Position numbers and translations under genes: made by a program. Positions 38,296 to 46,152 of a DNA stretch of 64,000 bases are shown here, piece after piece. Positions within the stretch are counted from its first letter, which is position 1. The number at the start of each line of letters is the position of its first letter. This DNA comes from CAYLLN01 sp964384375. GTDB lineage: Bacteria; Planctomycetota; Planctomycetia; Pirellulales; Pirellulaceae. The notes under the pieces are model-generated. The model did not search any database. It worked only from the letters and a program-made list of their open reading frames with translations, and was not told the origin of the DNA. The stretch lies in assembly GCA_964384375.1 (NCBI GenBank), contig CAYLLN010000003.1:62001-126000 (forward strand), given 5' to 3'.

Positions 38296-38913
38296 ATGAG
38301 TGCTTCCGAGCGTGCGGAGGATTCCGCGGACGGCAAGTTGACGACGAATCTACCGATGTCGGACAGATTCCTGTTACGGCAGTTTCGCCAGGGAACTGCC
38401 GATGCGGCGACGCTCTTGTACTTCAAGTACGCCGAGCAATTGCACGCGTTGGCGGCGGCCCGCATGGCGCCGGAACTGGCGCGGCGCGTGGATGCTGACG
38501 ACATCGTGCAGTCGGTCTTTCGCACTTTTTTTCGGCGGGCGGCTCTGGGGCAATACGAGGTTCCTGCGGGGGGCGATCTGTGGAAGCTGCTGCTCGTGAT
38601 GGCCTTGAATAAGATTCGGAGCGTGGCAACGCATCATCGCTCGGCGCGACGCGACGTGAGCCGAACGCACGGCGACGAGGCCGCCAGCGTCGCGGTAGCG
38701 GAGCAAGACGATAACGCCGCGGTGACCACGCTGAGGCTGACGATCGAGGAGCTGCTTTGCAACCTTTCTGAGACCCATCGAGCGATCATTGAGTTGCGGA
38801 TCGACGGGCACGAAGTGGCCGACATCGCTCGGCAAGTCGCACGCTCCAAACGGTCAGTCGAGCGGGCGCTGCGCGACTTTCGCGATCAATTGCAGGGGGC
38901 ACTGGAGTCCTAG
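38296..38913 (+). CDS. ECF-family sigma factor (module 1)
   Basis: The 205-residue protein has a sigma region 2 (LLRQFRQGTADAATLLYFKYAEQL, RVDADDIVQSVFRTFFRRA) and region 4 (LSETHRAIIELRIDGHEVADIARQ, RSKRSVERALRDFRDQL). It directs RNA polymerase to target promoters in response to a signal. Internal ATG 38356 is an alternative start. Its stop (TAG) touches the kinase start, so sigma and kinase are cotranscribed, the layout typical of planctomycete ECF groups that are controlled by an adjacent Ser/Thr kinase rather than an anti-sigma factor. Confidence 0.88.
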   Translation: MSASERAEDSADGKLTTNLPMSDRFLLRQFRQGTADAATLLYFKYAEQLHALAAARMAPELARRVDADDIVQSVFRTFFRRAALGQYEVPAGGDLWKLLLVMALNKIRSVATHHRSARRDVSRTHGDEAASVAVAEQDDNAAVTTLRLTIEELLCNLSETHRAIIELRIDGHEVADIARQVARSKRSVERALRDFRDQLQGALES

Positions 38914-38915
38914 TG

Positions 38916-41900
38916 ATGCACGATGCCACGCGCCTCACGACCGCCGTCGAAGCGTGCGTTGCCCGGTTCGAAGCCGCCTGGTTCGCCGGCGGGAGGGTCC
39001 AGCTCGTGGACTTTTTGCCTCGTCCCGAAGAGCCGCACTATCGCGACGCCTTGATCGAGTTGGCGTGCAGCGATTTGGAATTGTCCTGGGCGGCGGGGGA
39101 GCGGCGTTTGGTCGAAGATTATCTGGCCCAGTTCCCGCTTCTGGTCAGCGATGCCGTCGCCGTCCGACTGCTGGCCCAACAGGAGCAGCGAGCGCGGCGC
39201 GACGCAGGGGATTCGCTCTCGGCAGAAGAACTTTCCCAGCGTTTGGGCGTGGAAGTCGCTTTGGGGAGCGATCTCGCGTCCGAACCGCGAAGCGAGTCGT
39301 TTGTCCGCCCCGACCATTGGCGCGATCGGCTCGCCAAACTCCATAGCGATTATCTTCGCGGGGACTCCGCTGCCGATTCGCGGCACTGCTTGCCGCCGAG
39401 CGAGCTTGCCGATAGCCTGCCGCGATTCGCTGCAGGCAGCGAATTCGCCGGGTTTCGGCTCCTTCGCGAGCTGGGCCGGGGCACCTTTGGACGGGTGTTT
39501 CTCGCCGAACAACCGAGACTTGCCGGCCGGCGGGTGGTGCTCAAAGTGGGGCAGCGCCTGTATGACGAATCGCAGCGGCTGGCGCAACTGCAGCATACGA
39601 ACATTGTGCCGATCTACTCGGCCCACCGCGTCGGCGAGTGGCAAGTCCTCTGTATGCCGTTTTTAGGGAGCACGACGCTGGCCGATGTTGTCGCTCGGCT
39701 GCGAAGCGAAGGGGGATCGTGGCGATCGAATACCCTTGGGAGCACGCTTCGCGACCAGGCGGCCACGACGTTACCCTCCTCAGGCAAAACATCTGAGCCC
39801 GCGCCGGGAAAATCGACTCTGTCGTCGCCGCAACTCGAAGCGCTCGGTCGGCTCTCCGGCGTTCAAGCGGCTCTCACCGTTACACGCTCGCTGGCCGAGG
39901 GGCTGGCCCACGCCCACGGTCGCGGAATCATCCATCGGGACTTGAAGCCGGCGAATATTCTGCTGGCTGACGACGGAACCCCACGGCTGCTCGACTTCAA
40001 TCTGGCGGCCGACCTGTCTGGACCGGCCGGCGAGCGAGCTATTCTGGGGGGAACGCTGCCCTACATGGCCCCCGAGCAGATGGAGGCGATTCTCGGCCGC
40101 AGCGGCGACCCCGACGCGCGGAGCGACCTGTACGCTCTCGGTATCATCCTGTTCGAACTGCTTATCGGTCGGCTTCCTTTCGCAACACACACCGGCGAGC
40201 AGCGCGACGTGATCGAGCGAATGCTCGCGGATCGGCAGGGCGGAGCACCGCACCTGTTGCGTGAGCTTCCAGGATGTTCGCCTGCTGTGGCTGCGATCGT
40301 GGCGCGCTGCTTGGCCCCTGATCCCGAGGCACGTTACGCCCACGCGGAACATCTGGCCGAGGATCTCGGCCGGCAGCTCGCCGACTTGCCGCTGGTCCAT
40401 ACGCCAGAACCTTCGCTCGTCGAACGAGGCCGGAAATTCGTCCGCCGTCGGCCGCGACTCGTCGGCTTGTTCGCGGCCGGCTTGCTGACGGCGATCGCAG
40501 TGGTCGTCGCGGTGGCAGCCATCGGCCAGTCGCGGCGAGCGGAGCGCATCGAAGCCGTCGCGCTGCGGCGCGAGTTTCAGGAACAGCTTGCCGATGCGCG
40601 AGCGATCTTGAGTCTGCCGTTTCCCAGTCCCGAAGAGCTTGCCGAAGGACAGGCCGATTGCCTGCAAGCCCTGCAAAGATACGGTTTGCCAAGCGACGAA
40701 GATTGGCAACCGCCACGTCCGCTAGTCGTCCTGCAGTCCGACGAACAGGTGGAGCTGCGTGGGGAACTGGCCGAGGGGTTGCTCCTTGCGGCCCGCGGCG
40801 ACTGGCAGCGCTCGCGGTTAGCCGGCGCTTCGTCGGAGCGCGAAAAGGCACAGCAGAGTGGGCTGGCGCTGTGCGCTCAGGCGGAACGCCTGGGCGCCAA
40901 ACCTGGGGACGTCGCCAGCCATCGGGAACTCTTGATTGCGGCGGGAGGGGAAAGTACTTCCGGCGAGCCGTCCTCTCTGGCAGCCGCTGGACGGTTCTTG
41001 GAGGCCATCGATGCCATCGAACAACAGTTGCGAACGCAAGGCGACGATGCGGCCCTCTGGGCCCAACTCGGCGCTTGCCAATCCGCCGTCGGTCGCACGC
41101 GCGATGCCGTCGCCTCGTATTCCACTTGTCTCGCGCTTCGTCCCACGTTGTGGAGAGCCTATTTCTGGCGAGGGCAGGCCCATCTCGAACTCCAAGAACA
41201 TTCCCGGGCAACGCTCGACTTCAGTGATGCTCTGGCCAGCCACGGGAATCATGTCCCCAGCCTCGCCCTGCGAGCGCTCGCCCATCTCGGCCAAGGGGAT
41301 GCACCAGCGGCCGATGCAGATCTCACGAGGGCTATCCTGTTGGCCCCCGACCACACGCGGCTGTACTTCATGCGGGCGCGTGTACGGCAAGCACGGCACG
41401 ATGCCGTCGGCGCTCGGCGCGATTTCGAGGAGGGGCTAAAGCGGGAGCCGGCCGACGAACTGAGCTGGATTGCCCGCGGCATCGCGCGCCTCACCACCGA
41501 TCCTGCCGGCGCACTCGCCGATTTCGACGCGGCACTCCGGCTCAATCCGTGGTCGCGCGAAGCGGCTCAAAACAAAGCGCATGTGCTCGCTGAACGTCTG
41601 GGCAGGCCGGCGGAGGCAGTCACGACCCTCGATCTAATCGTCGAGCGGTTTCCCGACTATGTGATCGCCCGGATCGGCCGCGGCGTGCTCTTAGCTCGAC
41701 AGGGGAAACGGGACGAAGCCCGCCGGGACGCCGATGAGTCGCTCCGCCGCGATCCGCGTGGCCTCGTCGCCTATCAAGCCGCCTGCATCCACGCGCTCAA
41801 TTCCCGCGAACATCCGGCCGATGCGGCGGAGGCGATTGCCCTGCTGCATCGGGCGTTGCGGGATGGGTTTGGGAGCGAGCTGCTCGCCAACGACCCCGAT

Positions 41901-41987
41901 CTTGCGACCGTGCGCGAAACCCCAGCGTTTCAAACGCTGGTCAACGTCGCCCCCCCGCCAGCGGGAAGCGGGGACGCAAAGAATTAA
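38916..41987 (+). CDS. Ser/Thr protein kinase with TPR array (module 1)
   Basis: The start ATG 38916 follows the sigma factor stop by two bases. The 1023-residue protein has a kinase domain with Gly-rich loop (LGRGTFGRVFLAE, from about 186), catalytic HRDLKPANILL (about 340) and DFN in place of the usual DFG. One transmembrane helix lies at about 515-537. The extracytoplasmic part is TPR repeats (AAGRFLEAIDAIEQQL, YSTCLALRPTLWRAYFWRG, ADADLTRAILLAPDHT). It is likely to phosphorylate the partner sigma factor, as known for planctomycete ECF-kinase pairs, but this is inference. Confidence 0.9.
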   Translation: MHDATRLTTAVEACVARFEAAWFAGGRVQLVDFLPRPEEPHYRDALIELACSDLELSWAAGERRLVEDYLAQFPLLVSDAVAVRLLAQQEQRARRDAGDSLSAEELSQRLGVEVALGSDLASEPRSESFVRPDHWRDRLAKLHSDYLRGDSAADSRHCLPPSELADSLPRFAAGSEFAGFRLLRELGRGTFGRVFLAEQPRLAGRRVVLKVGQRLYDESQRLAQLQHTNIVPIYSAHRVGEWQVLCMPFLGSTTLADVVARLRSEGGSWRSNTLGSTLRDQAATTLPSSGKTSEPAPGKSTLSSPQLEALGRLSGVQAALTVTRSLAEGLAHAHGRGIIHRDLKPANILLADDGTPRLLDFNLAADLSGPAGERAILGGTLPYMAPEQMEAILGRSGDPDARSDLYALGIILFELLIGRLPFATHTGEQRDVIERMLADRQGGAPHLLRELPGCSPAVAAIVARCLAPDPEARYAHAEHLAEDLGRQLADLPLVHTPEPSLVERGRKFVRRRPRLVGLFAAGLLTAIAVVVAVAAIGQSRRAERIEAVALRREFQEQLADARAILSLPFPSPEELAEGQADCLQALQRYGLPSDEDWQPPRPLVVLQSDEQVELRGELAEGLLLAARGDWQRSRLAGASSEREKAQQSGLALCAQAERLGAKPGDVASHRELLIAAGGESTSGEPSSLAAAGRFLEAIDAIEQQLRTQGDDAALWAQLGACQSAVGRTRDAVASYSTCLALRPTLWRAYFWRGQAHLELQEHSRATLDFSDALASHGNHVPSLALRALAHLGQGDAPAADADLTRAILLAPDHTRLYFMRARVRQARHDAVGARRDFEEGLKREPADELSWIARGIARLTTDPAGALADFDAALRLNPWSREAAQNKAHVLAERLGRPAEAVTTLDLIVERFPDYVIARIGRGVLLARQGKRDEARRDADESLRRDPRGLVAYQAACIHALNSREHPADAAEAIALLHRALRDGFGSELLANDPDLATVRETPAFQTLVNVAPPPAGSGDAKN

Positions 41988-42081
41988 TGGCGGTTGGCTA
42001 CTGGCAATTCGGCTCCTCGTAGTAGCGGCAGGCCGATGGGGCTTGCCCAGGGAAACGAACGCTGACTACGAGGTACGCCCA

Positions 42082-43011
42082 ATGTTTGGCCGCAATTCTT
42101 ACCGACCGCAGTTGGAAGGGCTCGAGGATCGACTCAACATGGCTGGCAACGTGATCGCCATCCTGTCCGGCGCTGACCTGATCGTGCGGGGGGATTCCGC
42201 GTCCAATCAGGTTCAGATTTCGCAAAACGCTGCCGGCGACATTCTGGTGCAAGGTTTGACCGGGACGACGATCAACGGCGTCGCCTCGGCTTCGTTCTTG
42301 GGCATCAGCCTGATCAAGGCCGACGTGAACATGGGAGCCGGGGGGGATCGTGTTTCGCTCACGGGGCTGGCCACCGACAACGACATCAACATCGAAACGG
42401 GGAGCGGCAGCGACGCAGTGTCGATGAGCGGACTGACGGCCGGCGGCGTGCTCAAGGTGAAGACAGGACTCGGCCCCGACACAGTCACGGGGAGCAGCCT
42501 GTCGATTGCCGGCGACGTAGGAATCGAGATCGACGGTGGCAACAACGTCGTCTCGCTCGCCAATTCGTCGATCGGCGGTTCGCTAACGACGATTACGAAG
42601 GACGGCGACGACCGCGTGTCGTTCTCGAGCCTTACGATCGATGGCAACCTGAACGTCGAAACGGGCAAGGGGAACGATGTCGTCCGGGCGACCGACCTGG
42701 TCATCGGCTTGGGCGCTGTCCTGATCACCGATGAAGGGAACGACCAGATTTTCCTCACCGGAGTCAGCACGGGTGAAGATCTGAGCGTCGAAACGGGCAA
42801 GGGGAACGACCGTGTGACGCTCAGCACGGTCGCCAGTTCCAAGTCGCTCGCCGTGAATGTCGATGACGGCAACGACCGTGTGGTCGCAGCCAACGTCTCG
42901 GCCGCGATCGACGCGATCTTCACGGGTGGCGCTGGTTTTGACGTTTTGGACGACAATGGCATCTTCGCGGGAATTAAACTGGAAGTGAAAGAATTCGAGT
43001 CGATCCTCTAG
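42082..43011 (+). CDS. LEPR-XLL exported beta-repeat protein (module 1)
   Basis: ATG 42082 opens a 309-residue protein with the planctomycete N-terminal motif QLEGLEDRLNMAG (LEPR-XLL class, often found on surface or exported proteins). The rest is a series of about 25-residue beta repeats, for example GDRVSLTGLATDNDINIETG, GDDRVSFSSLTIDGNLNVET and GNDRVTLSTVASSKSLAVNV, with recurring Gly/Asn/Asp-rich turns such as GKGNDVV. These look like parallel beta-roll or beta-helix units that may bind calcium. A perfect hairpin follows the gene. Its function is unknown. Confidence 0.75.
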   Translation: MFGRNSYRPQLEGLEDRLNMAGNVIAILSGADLIVRGDSASNQVQISQNAAGDILVQGLTGTTINGVASASFLGISLIKADVNMGAGGDRVSLTGLATDNDINIETGSGSDAVSMSGLTAGGVLKVKTGLGPDTVTGSSLSIAGDVGIEIDGGNNVVSLANSSIGGSLTTITKDGDDRVSFSSLTIDGNLNVETGKGNDVVRATDLVIGLGAVLITDEGNDQIFLTGVSTGEDLSVETGKGNDRVTLSTVASSKSLAVNVDDGNDRVVAANVSAAIDAIFTGGAGFDVLDDNGIFAGIKLEVKEFESIL

Positions 43012-43050
43012 CGGCTCTAACGACCGCGGCGATCGCTTGGGGAAAGCAGT

Positions 43051-43078
43051 GGCGTGGACTCAACTTTGAGTCCACGCC
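43051..43078 (+). terminator. Perfect 13-bp stem-loop between the two LEPR-XLL genes
   Basis: GGCGTGGACTCAA (43051-43063) and TTGAGTCCACGCC (43066-43078) are exact complements with a two-base loop, 40 bases after the preceding stop. There is no T-run. Because it covers GTG 43054, the next gene probably starts downstream at 43108. Confidence 0.6.
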
Positions 43079-43107
43079 GTCGTTACGCGCGGAAGAGAAA
43101 GCAGCCC

Positions 43108-45228
43108 ATGAAAGGCCCTCGCCGGCTCGGCCACGAGCCTCTTGAATCGCGTGTCGTGCTCGCTACGTTCGGGGTTCCTTGGCACGATCCCAGCCATCTC
43201 AGCCTCAGCTTCGCTCCCGATGGGACGTCGATCGCTGGGCACGCCAGCGCGCTATTTGCGGCCCTTGACGCCCAGCAGCCGACCGAGGAATGGCAGCGGA
43301 CGATCCTGATCGCTTTTCAATCCTGGGCTGAGCACGCCAACCTGAATTTCGGCTGGCGGGAGGACAGCGGCCACGCTTTTGGATCGGCCGGTTTCACACA
43401 AGGGGATCCGCGATTTGGGGACATTCGCATCGGGGCGCAAGCCATGCGACCCGAGGCCCTGGCGATTGCGGTGCCCCCCGATCCCACGCTCTCGGGCACG
43501 CTCTCGGGCGACGTGCTGCTCAACAGCGAGTATCTGTTTGACGGCGATCCTTACTCGCTCCTGGCGGTGATGCTGCACGAGGCAGGGCACTCGCTGGGCC
43601 TCGCCAACAGCGACAATGCCGATGCCGTCATGTTCTCGCGGTACAGCGAAACGCGCACGACGCTGTCGAGCGAAGACATTGCCCGGATTCAGGCGCTCTA
43701 CGGCAAGCGAGCCGCCGACACTTACGAGGGGACGCTCGGCAACAACACCCGGGGCCGCGCCTCGTCGTTCCGTTTGCCCGCGGGCTACAAGGGAGAAACG
43801 CCACTCGTCGCCTTCGGCGACATCACCAAGCGGGGCGACGTCGATTTCTTCGCCTTCCGCGCGCCCGACGACGGGGACGACGACAAGTTCGATCGGGACG
43901 TGACGATCCGCTTGCAAACGGAAGGATCAAGTCTGCTCGCGCCAAAAGTTGCGGTTTTTGACCAGTATGGCCGCCGCCTGGCGTCGCAGTCGTCCACCAG
44001 CCTCACGGGCGATACGCTACAAATCCGGCTCACGGGGACGTCGTCACAACAACGCTATTTCGTTCGTGTCGAAGGGGCCACGCCCGATGCCTTTGGCGTC
44101 GGACGATACGGGCTGTCAGTCCGTTTCGATAAGACCTCGGGGACGCCAGATGCAATCATCGATCAACTCCTTCGCGGGCCGTTCGAGACACTCGAGCCCG
44201 ACGCCATCGACGCTTTCTTCCGCGCCAATGGCGACACGCTCATCAGTCCCGAGGAAGGAACCAACGATTCGATCGGTGCGGCTGCGTTACCGGCCGCCAG
44301 TCGCGGCTATGCGGCCGGCACTCGTTTTGAGGCCGTCGCCAGTCTGAGCAAGAAGGAAGATTTTGATTTCTACCGCCTCACCGCGCCCGCGGGGGATTCG
44401 CGCGTGCTAACAGCCAACGTTTGGACCGCGGCTCAGAACGGATTTCAGCCGAAGGTAAGCGTCGTCGATAGTTCTGGGAACGAAGTCGCTGCCGAGGTGC
44501 TGGTTCAAGGCAATGGCACGAGCACCGTGCAGGTCCGCGATACCGTGCCGGGTCGGAAGTACTTCCTGAAAGTTGAGCTCGCCCCGCAGGCCACGCAGGA
44601 CAAGGGGAACTATCACCTGAGCGCGCATTTTGGCGCTCGCGCCACACCGCTAACAACTTTTGCCGAGTCCACGCTCGGACACCAGGACCGCTCTGACAGC
44701 TACCAGCTTTACATCGCCCAGCCACAACTCATGTCGTTCGTGCTCTCCGCGGGTCGTGAAGATCCGGGGGCAAGCGTACGGATGGCAATTATCGGCGCGG
44801 CCGGGACGGTCGTGTCCCTTGAATCTCGCTCGGGCGAGTCGGCCAGCCAAACGGTGCTGCTCGTGCCGGGGGCCTACACGGTGCGGATGGAGGTGGATAA
44901 TCCGAACGCGGCGGCGATTTCGTATTCGCTGCGTGGCAACTCGGAGTCGGACCCGATCGGTCCCGTGGTGGCCGACGTGACGCTCACACCGGCATACACC
45001 CTGCCGCCAATGCCGCCACCCAACCCGACGCTTCCGCCACCTCCGCCCTTGCCCCCCTTCGTCTATCCGGGCCTGCCGGTGCCATACAACCCGACGTACT
45101 TGACGGGCTATGTCGATCCGCTCGATCCGAGCACTTGGCCGCCTGGATATGTTCCACCCCAGGAACACTACGAGTATTCGTATATCGTGCTCTCACCGGC
45201 GCCGTATTACTACCTGCCGCTGGAATGA
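43108..45228 (+). CDS. M10-type (matrixin-like) metalloprotease with PPC domains and LEPR-XLL motif
   Basis: ATG 43108 is preferred over GTG 43054 because the latter is inside a hairpin and GGAAGAG precedes the ATG. The 706-residue protein has LEPR-XLL-type HEPLESRVVLA and a matrixin-like catalytic region with HEAGHSLGLAN (157-167) and the Met-turn AVMF. The third zinc ligand of HExxHxxGxxH is Asn167 instead of His or Asp, so activity is doubtful unless Asp169 serves. Pre-peptidase C-terminal-like beta domains follow (about 215-330, 410-500 and 520-600). A Pro-rich tail (PPMPPPNPTLPPPPPLPPF) closes the protein. It is probably exported. Confidence 0.82.
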   Translation: MKGPRRLGHEPLESRVVLATFGVPWHDPSHLSLSFAPDGTSIAGHASALFAALDAQQPTEEWQRTILIAFQSWAEHANLNFGWREDSGHAFGSAGFTQGDPRFGDIRIGAQAMRPEALAIAVPPDPTLSGTLSGDVLLNSEYLFDGDPYSLLAVMLHEAGHSLGLANSDNADAVMFSRYSETRTTLSSEDIARIQALYGKRAADTYEGTLGNNTRGRASSFRLPAGYKGETPLVAFGDITKRGDVDFFAFRAPDDGDDDKFDRDVTIRLQTEGSSLLAPKVAVFDQYGRRLASQSSTSLTGDTLQIRLTGTSSQQRYFVRVEGATPDAFGVGRYGLSVRFDKTSGTPDAIIDQLLRGPFETLEPDAIDAFFRANGDTLISPEEGTNDSIGAAALPAASRGYAAGTRFEAVASLSKKEDFDFYRLTAPAGDSRVLTANVWTAAQNGFQPKVSVVDSSGNEVAAEVLVQGNGTSTVQVRDTVPGRKYFLKVELAPQATQDKGNYHLSAHFGARATPLTTFAESTLGHQDRSDSYQLYIAQPQLMSFVLSAGREDPGASVRMAIIGAAGTVVSLESRSGESASQTVLLVPGAYTVRMEVDNPNAAAISYSLRGNSESDPIGPVVADVTLTPAYTLPPMPPPNPTLPPPPPLPPFVYPGLPVPYNPTYLTGYVDPLDPSTWPPGYVPPQEHYEYSYIVLSPAPYYYLPLE

Positions 45229-45241
45229 AGGCTGCGGTGAA

Positions 45242-45413
45242 TCAAGCGCCGAATAGCTCGCCAAACTCGGACGCGTAGCGGATGTGGCCGCCGCGGATTT
45301 GGTTAGCTGCGGCGGTCAGTGGCAGGAATTGGAAGGCATCGTGGCTGCCGTAGTCGCCGGTGAGGTTCCAGCGGCTGACGGGAGCAAAGCCGAAGCGGGG
45401 GTAGTAAGCCTGC
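45242..45413 (-). pseudogene. 3' remnant of a GNAT acetyltransferase gene
   Basis: Read on the minus strand, the end encodes RYASEFGELFGA before a stop at 45244-45242, equivalent to RYALEFGEIFDF at the end of the GNAT gene at 51801. By eye, the bases 45259-45413 are highly similar to 51821-51966 along their whole length. The frame then ends, so only the last about 55 codons of a GNAT copy remain. It lies just before the ECF gene of module 2. Confidence 0.75.
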
Positions 45414-45463
45414 AACCGGGCAATGGATTTGCACGACGCGGCTTGGCGTCACACAATACCGCC

Positions 45464-46078
45464 ATGTCAGACGTCACGCGTATCCTCGCCCAGATCGACG
45501 CCGGCGATCCGGCCGCTGCCGAGCAGCTTCTGCCGCTGGTGTACGACGAGCTGAGGAAGCTCGCCGCCGCGCGCCTCGCGCACGAGAAGCCGGGACAGAC
45601 CTTGCAGGCGACGGCGCTGGTACACGAGGTGTATTTGCGGCTCGTAGGTCCCGCTTGCCGAGCGGGCCCTCTTTCGCCAACGGATGCCTCAGTCCCGAAC
45701 CCCGAACCCCGAACCCCTGTCTTTAACTCCCGCGGTCACTTCTTTGCCGCCGCTGCCGAGGCGATGCGACGAATTCTCGTCGATCAGGCACGGCGCAAAG
45801 CGAGCGTCAAACACGGCGGCAACCGAGAGCGACAGGACCTCGAGCACGTCGAAATTGCCGCGTCGGAACCGTCGCTCGAGATTCTCGCAGTGCATGCCGC
45901 TTTGGAGCGATTCGAGCAACTCGACCCCAAGAAAGCCGAGCTGGTGAAGCTGCGATACTTCGCCGGCTTGACCATTCCCGAGGCAGCCGCGGCCCTCGGC
46001 ATTTCGTCCACAACTGCCGACCGCCACTGGGCTTACGCTCGCGCCTGGCTGCATGCGGAGCTGGCTCGTGGGGATTGA
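45464..46078 (+). CDS. ECF-family sigma factor with in-frame palindromic insertion (module 2)
   Basis: ATG 45464 begins a 204-residue sigma factor of the planctomycete type that pairs with kinases. Region 2 starts MSDVTRILAQIDAGDPAAAE and includes ALVHEVYLRL and GHFFAAAAEAMRRILVDQAR. Region 4 is DPKKAELVKLRYFAGLTIPE and AAAALGISSTTADRHWAYAR. Residues 61-88 (VGPACRAGPLSPTDASVPNP and on) interrupt region 2 where relatives normally have about nine residues. The inserted DNA starts with a GTAG palindrome and includes repeated CCCGAAC. The factor remains open, so it may still be functional. The kinase gene at 46153 follows. Confidence 0.88.
   Translation: MSDVTRILAQIDAGDPAAAEQLLPLVYDELRKLAAARLAHEKPGQTLQATALVHEVYLRLVGPACRAGPLSPTDASVPNPEPRTPVFNSRGHFFAAAAEAMRRILVDQARRKASVKHGGNRERQDLEHVEIAASEPSLEILAVHAALERFEQLDPKKAELVKLRYFAGLTIPEAAAALGISSTTADRHWAYARAWLHAELARGD
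45644..45717. repeat. GTAG palindrome and CCCGAAC repeats inside the ECF gene
   Basis: GTAG (45644-45647) with the stem GGTCCCGCT (45647-45655) and AGCGGGCCC (45661-45669), one mismatch, belongs to the same family as the element after fusA. The segment continues to three CCCGAAC-type tandem units (45694-45717). The whole segment is read as coding sequence. Confidence 0.75.
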
Positions 46079-46152
46079 GCCGCGAATTCTCTTAGAATTC
46101 TGGGGTGATTGGCTCGGCGAATCCGCATTGTTCTTGTCAGCAGGATCGTCGT

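Noticed and set aside
38280..38360. Alternative start ATG 38356 for the module 1 ECF factor
   Set aside because: It is possible, but ATG 38296 is kept as the longer in-frame start; the sequence cannot decide.
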